From positions 1 to 48,100 of the forward strand of contig MEUA01000034.1 in the NCBI GenBank assembly GCA_001771505.1: a DNA stretch of 48,100 nt, given 5' to 3'. The notes beneath the pieces were generated by a model. It worked only from the letters and a program-made list of their open reading frames with translations, did not search any database and had not been told where the DNA came from. Source of the stretch: a candidate division WOR-1 bacterium RIFOXYB2_FULL_36_35. Its GTDB lineage: Bacteria > Margulisbacteria > WOR-1 > XYC2-FULL-46-14 > XYC2-FULL-37-10. The position numbers and the translations under genes are program-made. Shown here piece after piece: positions 1-7,799 of the stretch. Position 1 is the first letter of the stretch. Each line of letters starts with the position of its first letter.

Positions 1-41
1 TTCCGCAATTTGTCATCCCCGCGAAAGCGGGGATCCATCTT
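1..41. repeat. Fragment of the miniature transposon family
   Basis: The segment from about position 5 to 41 matches the inner left part of the element at 7656-7774: a Bam-type palindrome core preceded by GCAATTTGTCATCCCC and followed by ATCCATCTT. The rest of the element would lie left of the window, and the match stops on the right where fliM coding begins. The fliM stop codon (TGA, minus strand, 15-13) lies inside this repeat, so the last residues of FliM are encoded by it. Confidence 0.7.
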
Positions 42-1470
42 CTTTTTCTTCTTCATCTAAATCCAAATCTAGATCAAGGTCATCTTCGTCAAAATCTTCA
101 TCAAGCTCTAAATCATTGTTCTTAGTTTCATTTGGTTTTTTTATTGCGGTAAGTTTCTTGTTTGGTTCAAGATCAAATAGATCATCATCTTCTAAGCCTA
201 AATCATCCTCAAAATTGACTTGGTTTTTTGATTCAATAATACTCTCTTTGGGCTCTTCTTCAATTATGTCTTTATCAAAATCCTCATCAAAAAGATCATC
301 TTTGTCGAGTTCTTCTTCATCAATATCTTCCTCAGGGACTATTTCTTTTGTTACTATGGGGTGAGGAGCCTCTTTGACTTTTGCTGTTTTGAGCGGGGGT
401 TCTTCTGTTGTTTTTAATACAGGGGTCTTAATAGGTTCGTCATCTTTTAGTACGGGTTCTTCTAATATAGGCGCTTCTTGTTGGTAAATGGGTGGTTCCA
501 CTTTTACTGATTTTTCTTTTTCAAAACCTACAACTCTAACAATAATCTTGCCGTCTTTTTTCCCGGGTTGGCCGAGTATTACGCGGCCATCGGCAAGCAC
601 GATTTGGATGGCATCTTCTATCTTTTGTTCAAAGGAGACTACATCCCCAGGTTCAAGGCTGTAAATCTCAGACATGGAAAGGCTTGAATTGCCGATTGTT
701 GCATGTACGGGGAGTTTGACCGAGTTAAATATTGAGGGTGGGATTTTGTGTATGGGGAGTGGGGAGGATTTTTTGTTTTGATTTAAATCTTTTAAAATGT
801 TTTTGATAAAAGCTCCGCTATAACCGAACGTTATTCTTCCTATATTGCCATTTATGCTTAAATCTATAGGAAAATATACAAATGTTGATTGCAGGCTGAT
901 ACTCTGGTCCGGCGTTAAGTTTGGCGCCCCGATTTTTAAAAACTGAGGATTTTGTAATACGTCTTTGAAAATAGTGTAATAGCTTGGCATGTATTCATTA
1001 AGGAAAGCATCCAAAACAATTTCTTCCGCTTTTGTCAATCCTCTTGACAGCCTTGATGTGTCTTGGCTTCCCAAAGCAAAATTTATCAATGAATCTATAG
1101 TTTGTAAATCAAAGGAGATAAAAATTTCATCGTTATAATTTTCGGTTATAATTTTGCCCTGAAAGATTAGCATGTTTGAAGATTTTATAAAGTTTGAATA
1201 TACATTTTGATGGGCTTCTACGGAATATATTTCTGTCCCGGTTCGCATTTTTTCTTTAAGGGCTTTTGAAAAAGTTAAAGCAAAGTTGTAATGTAAAAGA
1301 TGTGCTTGTTTTAATTCCTCTTCAGAGAGCCTGTCAAACCCATACAGGCCTAATTTTATCTTTTTGACAGTTGTTTGTGGCGGCTTATAGGTTGTCCAGT
1401 CGCCAATCATAGGCGTAAGCTTTAGGCTTCTTTTCTGCGGAGATATATCTGCTTTATTCTTTTCTGCCAT
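13..1470 (-). CDS. fliM: Flagellar motor switch protein FliM with long acidic tail
   Basis: FliM forms the C-ring middle layer that couples CheY-P binding to rotor switching. The 485-residue protein has a FliM/CheC-like middle domain (about residues 40-235) and a SpoA/FliN-type C-terminal domain (about 250-320, with PVHATIGNSSLSMSEIY and a GQPGKKDGK loop). Beyond that comes about 160 residues rich in Asp and Glu, not usual for FliM (typically about 330 residues). The canonical N-terminal CheY-binding peptide (LSQxEIDALL type) is not visible. The last residues (GSPLSRG) are read from the repeat at 1-41, so the natural C terminus was probably replaced. It is the distal gene of the fliK-flgD-hook-fliM run. 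Identity is firm at domain level; the function of the tail is unknown. Confidence 0.85.
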   Translation of the reverse strand: MAEKNKADISPQKRSLKLTPMIGDWTTYKPPQTTVKKIKLGLYGFDRLSEEELKQAHLLHYNFALTFSKALKEKMRTGTEIYSVEAHQNVYSNFIKSSNMLIFQGKIITENYNDEIFISFDLQTIDSLINFALGSQDTSRLSRGLTKAEEIVLDAFLNEYMPSYYTIFKDVLQNPQFLKIGAPNLTPDQSISLQSTFVYFPIDLSINGNIGRITFGYSGAFIKNILKDLNQNKKSSPLPIHKIPPSIFNSVKLPVHATIGNSSLSMSEIYSLEPGDVVSFEQKIEDAIQIVLADGRVILGQPGKKDGKIIVRVVGFEKEKSVKVEPPIYQQEAPILEEPVLKDDEPIKTPVLKTTEEPPLKTAKVKEAPHPIVTKEIVPEEDIDEEELDKDDLFDEDFDKDIIEEEPKESIIESKNQVNFEDDLGLEDDDLFDLEPNKKLTAIKKPNETKNNDLELDEDFDEDDLDLDLDLDEEEKEDGSPLSRG

Positions 1471-1477
1471 TATTTTT

Positions 1478-2293
1478 TTAAGATCCTAGTCTGCTTATTA
1501 CCTGGGAAATCATGTCTGATGCGGCTTTTACCATTGATAAGTTTGCGCTCATTGCTCTTTGATATTCAAGGGCTTTAATGCTTTCTCCCGTATAAAAGAC
1601 ATTTGATCCTTCTAATTGACCTGATTTAATGTTTCCTGCTGTGCCTCCTACCGTTAAAGGAATCGCGGGAGACCCTGATGCTAAGCTTTCTGCAAATGTT
1701 GTGCCGCTTTTTTGTTCAAGCCCTGATGGATTTTGAAAGTATGTTAATGCTATTTTATAACCTGTTGAGCCTCCCTTGTAAAGCAATTCCCCTGTCCCTT
1801 CATTCCATGAATAATCTTGTTGCCAGTCTCCGATCAATCCTGTTATAGGTGCAATAGTTCCCGCTTCATTTAAACCATAAAGTTGCATCCCTTTATCTGT
1901 TACTAAATTTCCGTAACTGTCAATAAAAAACTGTCCAGCCCTTGTATAAAGATATGATGAACCCCCATTATTTGAAACTATAAAAAATCCTCTTCCTTCT
2001 ATACCTAAATCTCCCGGCGCGTTTGATTCAGCAAGCGCCCCTTGAGAAAAATCTAAACTTATATTAGCAATCCCGACCCCTTGTCCCAGTTGTACGGGGT
2101 TTGTTCCTCCGATATTGGAAAATGTGGACGCAGGAGTTCCGGATCTTATTAAATTTTCAAATATGGATTGAAAAGATGGGGAAAGTCCCTTATATCCTGT
2201 GACATCCATATTTGCAATGTTGGTAGACGTTATGTCCAACGCGGCATTGTATATTTCCATCGCATTTTGGGCCCGGCTCATAATATCAAACAT
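1478..2293 (-). CDS. flgE: Flagellar hook/basal-body rod protein (FlgE/FlgF/FlgG family)
   Basis: This is an axial protein of the flagellar rod or hook, exported by the flagellar type III system. The 271-residue product has the N-terminal basal-body rod motif (NAALDITSTNIANMDVTGYK, about residues 16-35), a middle region with GIEGRGFFIV and YTRAGQFFIDSYGNLV, and a C-terminal coiled rod segment (ALEYQRAMSANLSMVKAASD). The length resembles FlgF/FlgG rather than a full FlgE of 400 or more residues, but its place directly after flgD argues for the hook role, so the symbol is tentative. The ATG at 2293 follows an AAGGGGG ribosome-binding site. It ends 8 bases before fliM begins and follows flgD closely, so one transcript is likely. 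Confidence 0.8.
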   Translation of the reverse strand: MFDIMSRAQNAMEIYNAALDITSTNIANMDVTGYKGLSPSFQSIFENLIRSGTPASTFSNIGGTNPVQLGQGVGIANISLDFSQGALAESNAPGDLGIEGRGFFIVSNNGGSSYLYTRAGQFFIDSYGNLVTDKGMQLYGLNEAGTIAPITGLIGDWQQDYSWNEGTGELLYKGGSTGYKIALTYFQNPSGLEQKSGTTFAESLASGSPAIPLTVGGTAGNIKSGQLEGSNVFYTGESIKALEYQRAMSANLSMVKAASDMISQVISRLGS

Positions 2294-2297
2294 GGAA

Positions 2298-2759
2298 TTA
2301 CCCCCTTATCGACAATAAGTTTTCAGGAGGGACTATTTTGTCTCCTATTTCAATTGAAAGGGAGCCTCCCTGAACAGAGACCCCTTTGACAGTTCCACTT
2401 ACTTTTTCCCCGGTTTTTGGATCGACGGCTTCGACTATTTTACCTATAAGATTTGCTTTGGCAACCATCTGATCAAAGACTCCCGATGTTCCAAAAAGTG
2501 AACTGGCTGTCTGATTTTGAAAGGGATTGGTTGGCTGAAGTCCGCTCCAAAAAGTATCTTCAGTCTCGTTCTCTTCATTACTGCTCATCATTTTTAATAT
2601 TTCTGATGTTATAAAATTTTGAAAAGAGGGGACGTCTAAAGATTTTTGTCCCGTGGCAGACGGCTGAAAAATGCCGTTAAAAGTATCCAGAGAAGAGGCA
2701 TTTCTGTTTAGTATAAGATCATTTGCAAAATTATTAACCGGCAAAGAAATTTCCGTCAT
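2298..2759 (-). CDS. flgD: Flagellar hook capping protein FlgD (short)
   Basis: FlgD caps the growing hook and is needed for FlgE polymerisation. The 153-residue protein keeps the two usual marks of the family's N-terminal half. One is a helix equivalent to FLxLLxxQLxNQDP (here FQNFITSEILKMM, followed by a degenerate loop). The other is the conserved QMVAKANLIGKIVEA segment leading into a small beta domain (GTVKGVSVQGGSLSIEIGD). The C-terminal FnIII/tudor-like part of longer FlgD proteins is absent. Its start overlaps the end of fliK by 26 bases, which suggests translational coupling. Confidence rests on both the IGK segment and the position between fliK and the hook gene. Confidence 0.75.
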   Translation of the reverse strand: MTEISLPVNNFANDLILNRNASSLDTFNGIFQPSATGQKSLDVPSFQNFITSEILKMMSSNEENETEDTFWSGLQPTNPFQNQTASSLFGTSGVFDQMVAKANLIGKIVEAVDPKTGEKVSGTVKGVSVQGGSLSIEIGDKIVPPENLLSIRG

Positions 2760-3498
2760 GTTCTTGTACCTCCACGATTTTTATTTGATCAAACTTAATA
2801 TTTGCCAGATCAAGAGCTTCTTCTAATTCGTCAACTGAATCTTGAAGACTTTTCCTAAGTTCCGAAGAAGCTGATATTTGAATTGAAATAAGCCCGTTAT
2901 GGCTTGCAAAAGAGAGTCCTATATTTCCTAATTGTTCTTCTTTAAGAAGGAGAGATAGCTCAACTCTTCTTTGGCTTTTAACCAGTTTTGCTTGTTCTAC
3001 TATCTTATCAATTAATATTTGCAAGTCTATCTTTGAAACAGTATTTACATTTGTGTTTGCTTCAAGATTTCCCAAAAAGAATGTGGGGATGATTGTTGGG
3101 TTGGGGATAAATTTTATAAGCGCCTCTTTTATATCTTTTACATTGTTTAATATAAAATTATTGTCCTGTTGAGCGTTGCTTGGATCTCTTTGCGAGGTTA
3201 AAGAACTTTGCCAAGATTCATCTTTATGGAAGTCGGAAATTTTTTGTGCTTCTTTTGATTGATTTTTAGCCCCATAATCGGCATCTATGTTTGTTGTAAA
3301 ATTAAAATTTAAAGGGAGAAATCCTACAAGTGACTCTAAACGTTCCCACGTTTTTGATGAGATCAGATTTTTTGTTTTATTTTTCAAGTCAGTTTGAGCT
3401 TTTTCTAATTTTTCATTAAAAGAGCCATCTGCACGACTTTGTTCTGCATTTGAGGAGTTTTCAACTCGGCTGACTTGTGAAACTTCTGTCACATTCAT
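2734..3498 (-). CDS. fliK: Flagellar hook-length control protein FliK
   Basis: FliK is the secreted ruler that sets hook length and switches export specificity. The 254-residue protein has a low-complexity, Asn/Ser/Lys-rich N-terminal two thirds and a recognisable C-terminal FliK domain. The pattern there is VELSLLLKEEQLGNIGLSF, then GLISIQISA, then a long helix ending LDLANIKFDQIKIVEV, matching the family's LxLxPxxLGxVxVxL block. It is the first flagellar gene of this cluster, 54 bases downstream of the tRNA-Leu gene. No sigma-54 type -24/-12 box was seen in that gap, so it may be read through from murF and the tRNA. Confidence 0.72.
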   Translation of the reverse strand: MNVTEVSQVSRVENSSNAEQSRADGSFNEKLEKAQTDLKNKTKNLISSKTWERLESLVGFLPLNFNFTTNIDADYGAKNQSKEAQKISDFHKDESWQSSLTSQRDPSNAQQDNNFILNNVKDIKEALIKFIPNPTIIPTFFLGNLEANTNVNTVSKIDLQILIDKIVEQAKLVKSQRRVELSLLLKEEQLGNIGLSFASHNGLISIQISASSELRKSLQDSVDELEEALDLANIKFDQIKIVEVQEHDGNFFAG

Positions 3499-3551
3499 GC
3501 CTCCATACTTATTTTCGTAACAATAGAGATAAAACTTGTAAAGAAGTTTCC

Positions 3552-3632
3552 TGCCGCGGGGGAGACTCGAACTCCCAAGGGTTTCCCCATACGCACCTTA
3601 AACGTACGTGTCTGCCATTCCACCACCGCGGC
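3552..3632 (-). tRNA. tRNA-Leu, anticodon AAG
   Basis: On the minus strand the sequence folds as a class II tRNA: acceptor GCCGCGG/CCGCGGC, D stem GUG/CAC, T arm GGGAG-UUCGAGU-CUCCC, and a long variable arm GGGG-AAA-CCC typical of leucine tRNAs. The anticodon stem pairs fully (UACGU with GCGUA) only if the loop is UUAAGGU, giving anticodon AAG. The UAA register leaves an A-C mismatch and several G-U pairs. The discriminator base is A and no CCA is encoded. A34 leucine tRNAs are uncommon in bacteria, where GAG is the usual isoacceptor for CUU/CUC. It lies between murF and fliK on the same strand. Confidence 0.9.
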
Positions 3633-3647
3633 ATGCTTAAAAGTATA

Positions 3648-4922
3648 TCATGCTCTTAGTGCGTCGACAACGTAATCAAGCTTCATACCGCGTGAACCTT
3701 TTACAAGTAAAACAACCCCTTTTTTAAGAGTGGTTCTTAGAAATTCTATCACTTTTTTGTTCGATGTAAAGTGGTAATTTCCTTTTATATATTTTGACTC
3801 TTTGCCTATTGTAATTAATAGGTCTATTTTCAGCTTTTTAGCTAGTTTTCCTATGTCTAAATGTAGTTTTTTTGAATTTTTACCAAGTTCCAGCATATCG
3901 CCCAGTAGCGCGATTCTTGTTTTAGCCTTATAGCTTGCGAACATAGTAAGAGCGGCTTTCATTGCCAACGGGTTCGCGTTGTAGCTATCGTTTATTATCG
4001 TAATGCCATCTCTTCTTTTTATGATTTCCATTCTTTTGCTTGAGGGTTTAAATTTTCTTAATCCCTTTATTATAGATGAATCATTAACCTTCAAAAGTTT
4101 TGCGATTTTAACAGCAACAAGGGCGTTTAATAAATTGTGGTTTCCCGGAAGCCTCACCCTGATTTCAGTAGTTATATTATTTTTGAGGCTGTTTCTTCCG
4201 AAAGTTATTATATTTACCCCTTTTGGAATGGCTTTTTTCATGTATTTAAAATATTTATCATCTTCTGGAAGAATTGCCGTGTTGCCGGGCTTTAAGAAAG
4301 AAAAAATTTCCGATTTTGTTTTTGCTATCTCTTTTTTGTTTTTAAAGTATTTCAAATGTGCTTCGCCTATATTTGTGATTACCGCTATTGTAGGCGCTGT
4401 AATTGCTGCAAGCTCTTTTATTTCGCCTTTTTTTTGCATCCCCATTTCTATGACTGCTGCTTTATGCTCCGACCTTAGATTCAAAAGGGTAAGCGGAACG
4501 CCTATTTCATTATTGAAATTTTCTTTTGTTTTTAATGTGTTTAGCTCTTGAGAAAGGACTGAGGCGATCATATCTTTTGTTGTTGTTTTTCCCGCGCTTC
4601 CTGTTACGCAGATTACGGGGATATCAAACTTCATCCTGTGATAATGGGCGATATCTTGAATGGCCTTTAGAGTGTTTTTTACTTTTATGACAGCGGCTTT
4701 TTTAGTTGAAAAAGATTTTGAAACGATTAATGCTGCTGCTCCTTTCTTAATTGCTTTGTCTAAGAAATTATGGCCATCAAACTTTGGGCCTTTTAAGGCA
4801 AGAAAAGCATCCCCTTTTTTTATTTCGCGAGTGTCGGTTGAAATGGAATTTATTTTTTGATTTAGATTTCCGTTTAGCAGTTTACCATTAGCGGCTTTTA
4901 ATATTTCTTCTATAGAAAACAT
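3648..4922 (-). CDS. murF: UDP-N-acetylmuramoyl-tripeptide--D-alanyl-D-alanine ligase
   Basis: MurF adds D-Ala-D-Ala to UDP-MurNAc-tripeptide, the last cytoplasmic step of peptidoglycan precursor synthesis, using ATP. The 424-residue protein shows the three Mur-ligase domains: an N-terminal substrate domain ([18 protein letters not shown]), the central ATPase domain with P-loop GSAGKTTTK and the GxAH motif ([12 protein letters not shown]), and a C-terminal domain with [11 protein letters not shown] and LLGDMLELG, ending in the MurF-typical [17 protein letters not shown]. Its ATG overlaps the reading frame of the broken HEPN gene just upstream, so its own upstream sequence looks rearranged. 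The identification is secure. Confidence 0.96.
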   Translation of the reverse strand: MFSIEEILKAANGKLLNGNLNQKINSISTDTREIKKGDAFLALKGPKFDGHNFLDKAIKKGAAALIVSKSFSTKKAAVIKVKNTLKAIQDIAHYHRMKFDIPVICVTGSAGKTTTKDMIASVLSQELNTLKTKENFNNEIGVPLTLLNLRSEHKAAVIEMGMQKKGEIKELAAITAPTIAVITNIGEAHLKYFKNKKEIAKTKSEIFSFLKPGNTAILPEDDKYFKYMKKAIPKGVNIITFGRNSLKNNITTEIRVRLPGNHNLLNALVAVKIAKLLKVNDSSIIKGLRKFKPSSKRMEIIKRRDGITIINDSYNANPLAMKAALTMFASYKAKTRIALLGDMLELGKNSKKLHLDIGKLAKKLKIDLLITIGKESKYIKGNYHFTSNKKVIEFLRTTLKKGVVLLVKGSRGMKLDYVVDALRA

Positions 4923-5011
4923 GATTGTATCATATCGATTGCTTGCAGATCGTGATCCCCCTTAATAAGCCATTCTTTATACTTTTCAATATTTAGGTTG
5001 TCGTCGCTCAT
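4910..5011 (-). pseudogene. Truncated HEPN-domain partner of the MNT gene
   Basis: Starting at an ATG that overlaps the end of the MNT gene, a 33-codon frame reads MSDDNLNIEKYKEWLIKG, then [13 protein letters not shown] and a stop inside the start of murF. The pattern (an early Trp, then a helix with D-L-x-A) resembles the first helix of HEPN proteins, which normally follow MNT nucleotidyltransferases and are about 120-140 residues long. Only that first helix remains and the catalytic RxxxxH region is missing. I read this as a deletion joining a HEPN gene to the murF start. The short match means the HEPN assignment is inference. Confidence 0.55.
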
Positions 5012-5318
5012 ATAAAACTTTTCCTGTATTTAAGATTTTGTTGATAAAGGAGCCTTCTTTTGCTTTTAATGTTTTTACTTCATCTGGAGTATATACAAAT
5101 ATATCCATAGGATAAATAATATCTTTAAGAAGTTTTCTCACTTCTATATCTCTTTCATCGCGACGAAGAGGGGATTCTTTAATGACTAGTAAATCTATAT
5201 CACTGTCTTTCCCTGAAGTTTCTGATGCTGTAGACCCAAACAGGACTAATTTTTCCATATTAGATCCGGATACGATTTTTTCTACTATTTTATTAATTAT
5301 AGATTTATAATTTTCCAT
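4986..5318 (-). CDS. MNT-type nucleotidyltransferase (antitoxin-like)
   Basis: This 110-residue protein of the minimal nucleotidyltransferase family carries the signature LFGSTASETSGKDSDIDLLV: Gly28-Ser29 and the metal-binding Asp40-x-Asp42. In MNT-HEPN modules such proteins inactivate the HEPN RNase toxin by AMP transfer to it. Length and C terminus look complete for the family. The normal partner gene follows with a 26-base overlap but is cut to 33 codons, so this appears to be an orphan antitoxin-like enzyme. A TATAAT-like box lies just upstream (near 5335) without a clear -35 box. Confidence 0.82.
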   Translation of the reverse strand: MENYKSIINKIVEKIVSGSNMEKLVLFGSTASETSGKDSDIDLLVIKESPLRRDERDIEVRKLLKDIIYPMDIFVYTPDEVKTLKAKEGSFINKILNTGKVLYERRQPKY

Positions 5319-5397
5319 TATTTATAAATTATAACACATAAGAAAAGGTTTTGTGCGGCCTCATATCGGGGATTTGCTTTAGGCTGAAACGAAAAAG

Positions 5398-6774
5398 CTA
5401 TCTCCCGCCGATAACTATCTCGGGAATTCTAATTGTCGGTTGGGCGTCTGATACGGGCGCGTGGTCATACTTTCCGCAAACCCCCACCTGAAAACCGAGA
5501 TCTGATCCTACCATGTCGATTGTTTCCAGAACTTTTGGCCCGTTTCCCGTAAGAATTGCTCCTCGGACGGGCGATGTGATTTGCCCGTTTTCTATAAGAT
5601 AAGCTTCATTGATTTCAAAAACAAAATCCCCGTTTGTAATGTTTACCTCTCCTCCTCCCATCCTTTTGACAAAAAGGCCGTTTTTGACCGAACTGATAAT
5701 TTCTCCAGGATCTGTTTTTCCCTGAGCTATTAATGTATTTGTCATGCGTGGCACAGGTTTTGTACGAAACGATTCTCTGCGGCCGTTTCCTGTTGGTTTT
5801 ATTTCAAGTTCTCTTGCCGTGTACCAGTCATTTAGATAGCCTTTAAGAATCCCATTTTCTATTAAAATTGTTTTTTGGGCATGAGTCCCTTCATCGTCAA
5901 ACGCGTAAGATCCAAATTTTCCTTGTAGAGTTGTGTCATCCATGACGGTAACAAGAGGGGAGGCGACCTGTTTTCCGATTTTGCCGCAAAAAATTGAAGT
6001 CCCTTTCATTATAAAGTCGGCTTCAAGCGCATGTCCGCATGCTTCATGGATAAGGGTTCCGCCGGCTTCGGAAGATAGGACTACCATCATTTTACCGGAT
6101 GGGGCATGCGGGGCATCAAGCATTTTTATGGCTCTTTCTGCTGCCTTTTTCGCATATTCTGCGGCAGGATAAAGATCAAACAGTTCAAACCCGACAGTTC
6201 CTCCGGGAGCTTCGTAGCCTGTTTGCAAAACGCCATTTTTCTCGGCGATTACGTTTATAAAATATCTGGTGCGGATTCTATTATCTTCTACGTATATCCC
6301 TTCGGAATTTACGATGGTTACAGCCTGATTAGAGTCTGAGTATCTGACAGTGACCTGTTTTATTTTATTTCCAAAAGATCTTGCCGTTTTATTTAAAACC
6401 TCAATCATTCCTATTTTTTCTTCTATGGGGATTTGATCGGGTCTTTTTTTTATTGTTTCTAATTGAGATGAAATTTGAGGTGTAAGTTCAAAGTCGGCAT
6501 TTGATTTTTTCCCTTTTATTAACGATGAAACTTTTATGGCGGCTTCTTTTAACGCGGTAAAAGATGTCTCTGTTGTTGATATATATGATGTCTCTTTGTC
6601 TGATATCAGCCTGATTCCGGCGCCCATATCTCTTCCGGATAAGATCTTTTCTATTTTGTCGTCTTCACAGAGGATTGAATTGCTTCCTGTCTCTTCAATA
6701 AAGACCTCAGCAAAATCTCCGCCGTTTCGTAGGGTTATCTCTAATAATTCTTTTAATTCTTCGCGTGAAAGCAT
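5398..6774 (-). CDS. tldD: Metalloprotease TldD
   Basis: TldD pairs with TldE/PmbA to form a zinc protease that degrades unfolded peptides, matures microcins and processes some modified peptides. The 458-residue protein has the family's zinc motif HEACGH (His243, His248) with the third ligand region near the C terminus (GVCGK), and the conserved stretches FDDEGTHAQKT and RMTNTLIAQG. Length is normal. No pmbA/tldE gene lies in the window. It starts 2 bases after the PIN toxin gene ends, so it may share the promoter at 7464-7492. That arrangement would tie a housekeeping protease to a toxin-antitoxin operon; this is inferred from spacing only. Confidence 0.93.
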   Translation of the reverse strand: MLSREELKELLEITLRNGGDFAEVFIEETGSNSILCEDDKIEKILSGRDMGAGIRLISDKETSYISTTETSFTALKEAAIKVSSLIKGKKSNADFELTPQISSQLETIKKRPDQIPIEEKIGMIEVLNKTARSFGNKIKQVTVRYSDSNQAVTIVNSEGIYVEDNRIRTRYFINVIAEKNGVLQTGYEAPGGTVGFELFDLYPAAEYAKKAAERAIKMLDAPHAPSGKMMVVLSSEAGGTLIHEACGHALEADFIMKGTSIFCGKIGKQVASPLVTVMDDTTLQGKFGSYAFDDEGTHAQKTILIENGILKGYLNDWYTARELEIKPTGNGRRESFRTKPVPRMTNTLIAQGKTDPGEIISSVKNGLFVKRMGGGEVNITNGDFVFEINEAYLIENGQITSPVRGAILTGNGPKVLETIDMVGSDLGFQVGVCGKYDHAPVSDAQPTIRIPEIVIGGR

Positions 6775-6776
6775 GA

Positions 6777-7178
6777 TTATTTAAGTCTCTTAATAAAGTT
6801 GAAAGGAGTTGTTATTTTAATGTTTTTAAAAAATCCTATTTCTAATAGATGCTTATCTCCTGTTACAATAAAACTTGCATTCCCATCGATAGCTGATGAT
6901 AAAATCATGTTGTCGGTCGGATCTTTTGTTATTTTATTTACTTTGGATGAAACATATGTTAATTGTGTCAACTTTAAGATGTCTTGTTCTATTTTATAGA
7001 GGTGGTCGTTTGGTATGTTGAATTTGTCTCTTAAAACCTTTTGTATCTCCCACAAAATGTAATCAGAGGATATGATTATAATTTTTTTATTTCTTGCAAA
7101 GGCTATTATTTTTTGAGGAATTCCACCAAATAATATAGCTGAAATATAAACATTAGTGTCAAGAACAACCTTTTTCAT
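6777..7178 (-). CDS. PIN-domain ribonuclease toxin
   Basis: This 133-residue PIN-domain protein is likely the toxin (RNase) of a VapC-like pair. The acidic catalytic residues are visible in the expected order: Asp7 (VVLDTN), Glu44 (ILWEIQKVL), Asp89 (TDNMIL) and Asp108 (VTGDKHL). It matches the subgroup often annotated as putative toxin-antitoxin component, PIN family. Its start overlaps the antitoxin gene by 4 bases, the usual coupling. The active site looks intact, so the toxin is probably functional. The target RNA cannot be told from sequence. Confidence 0.88.
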   Translation of the reverse strand: MKKVVLDTNVYISAILFGGIPQKIIAFARNKKIIIISSDYILWEIQKVLRDKFNIPNDHLYKIEQDILKLTQLTYVSSKVNKITKDPTDNMILSSAIDGNASFIVTGDKHLLEIGFFKNIKITTPFNFIKRLK

Positions 7179-7426
7179 CTCTTTGGACTTCTTATCTCGT
7201 TAATTGCTTCCTGTATGTTTTTTTTCTTTATTTTCTTTGTTTTTGCAAAATTTTTCCCCCAGAAGAATATTTCATCCCAATAATCTTGTTTTGGTTTTTC
7301 TAAAACAACTTCGTTGCCGTTTATCAGCTTTACCCTTAATATATCGCCTGTTTTTAATGGCATTTTTTTTAGTGTATCCGTTGGTATTTCTATAAGACAA
7401 TTTTTTGCTATTTCATCCTTTGTCAT
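7175..7426 (-). CDS. AbrB/MazE-type antitoxin
   Basis: The 83-residue protein has an N-terminal AbrB/SpoVT-like swapped-hairpin domain (about residues 8-48; ending LRVKLINGNEVVLEKP), followed by a charged, Lys-rich tail that would wrap the PIN toxin. It precedes the toxin gene with a 4-base overlap and follows an AGGAGG ribosome-binding site. As in other such pairs, it should neutralise the toxin and repress the operon. A perfect small inverted repeat between its promoter boxes (7470-7483) is a plausible operator. Confidence 0.82.
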   Translation of the reverse strand: MTKDEIAKNCLIEIPTDTLKKMPLKTGDILRVKLINGNEVVLEKPKQDYWDEIFFWGKNFAKTKKIKKKNIQEAINEIRSPKR

Positions 7427-7463
7427 TTTACAACCTCCTACAAGGCAACTCTTTTATTTTTTA

Positions 7464-7492
7464 ATTATAAAGCACTTTTGCTTTTTATTCAA
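7464..7492 (-). promoter_or_regulatory. Promoter of the AbrB-PIN operon with internal inverted repeat
   Basis: On the minus strand there is a -35 TTGAAT (7492-7487), a 17-base spacer and a perfect -10 TATAAT (7469-7464), 38 bases before the antitoxin ATG. Inside the spacer lies AAGCA-AAAG-TGCTT (7483-7470), a perfect inverted repeat. It is in the right place for an autoregulatory operator bound by the AbrB-type antitoxin. The promoter is read directly from sequence; the operator role is inference. Confidence 0.65.
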
Positions 7493-7582
7493 ACTTAGAT
7501 TTAGCGTTTGCTTGGGTGAGGACACAAGGCTGTCCTGCTTGTCTTAGGGCTTATTTCTTAGGGATTATACTCTCTAGCATTC

Positions 7583-7604
7583 ACCCCGATTAGAAAATCG
7601 GGGT
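7583..7604. repeat. Dispersed palindrome CCCCGATT/AATCGGGG
   Basis: ACCCCGATT-AGAA-AATCGGGGT, an 8-9 base-pair stem. It is one of about ten copies of a palindromic family in this window (others at 9446, 11547, 30703, 35117, 35312, 37104, 44526 and 45608). No T-run follows, so it is not a standard terminator. The stretch from 7500 to 7582 shows no gene. Confidence 0.8.
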
Positions 7605-7655
7605 TCATACCTGAATCAATAACTAACAAATTGTCAAACATTACTCGAGTATGAA

Positions 7656-7774
7656 GGGCTTGTTGCATAATAGCAGTTTTTGCAATTTGTCATCCCCTCG
7701 AAAGCGGGGATCCATCTTGTTTTCTGAGAAATAGATTCCCGTTTTCACGGGAATGACCATTTTGCAACAGTCCC
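7656..7774. mobile_element. 119-bp miniature inverted-repeat element with 5-bp target duplication
   Basis: The element begins GGGCTTGTTGCATAAT and ends ATTTTGCAACAGTCCC, which is an imperfect terminal inverted repeat. It is flanked on both sides by ATGAA (7651-7655 and 7775-7779), a 5-base target-site duplication. Inside are two hairpins (CATCCCC...GGGGATC and ATTCCCG...CGGGAAT). It has no coding capacity, so it must be moved in trans. A second copy with its own duplication is at 33496-33583. The right target copy joins directly to half of a dispersed palindrome (AATCGGGGTT, 7781-7790). Confidence 0.85.
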
Positions 7775-7799
7775 ATGAATAATCGGGGTTAAAGTGACG

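Noticed and set aside
116-364. Plus-strand Ser-rich frame opposite fliM
   Set aside because: It is the complement of the acidic FliM tail; composition is explained entirely by the real gene.
3499-3551. Sigma-54 promoter before the flagellar genes, suggested by the rpoN pair
   Set aside because: No GG-N10-GC type -24/-12 element is visible between the tRNA and fliK.
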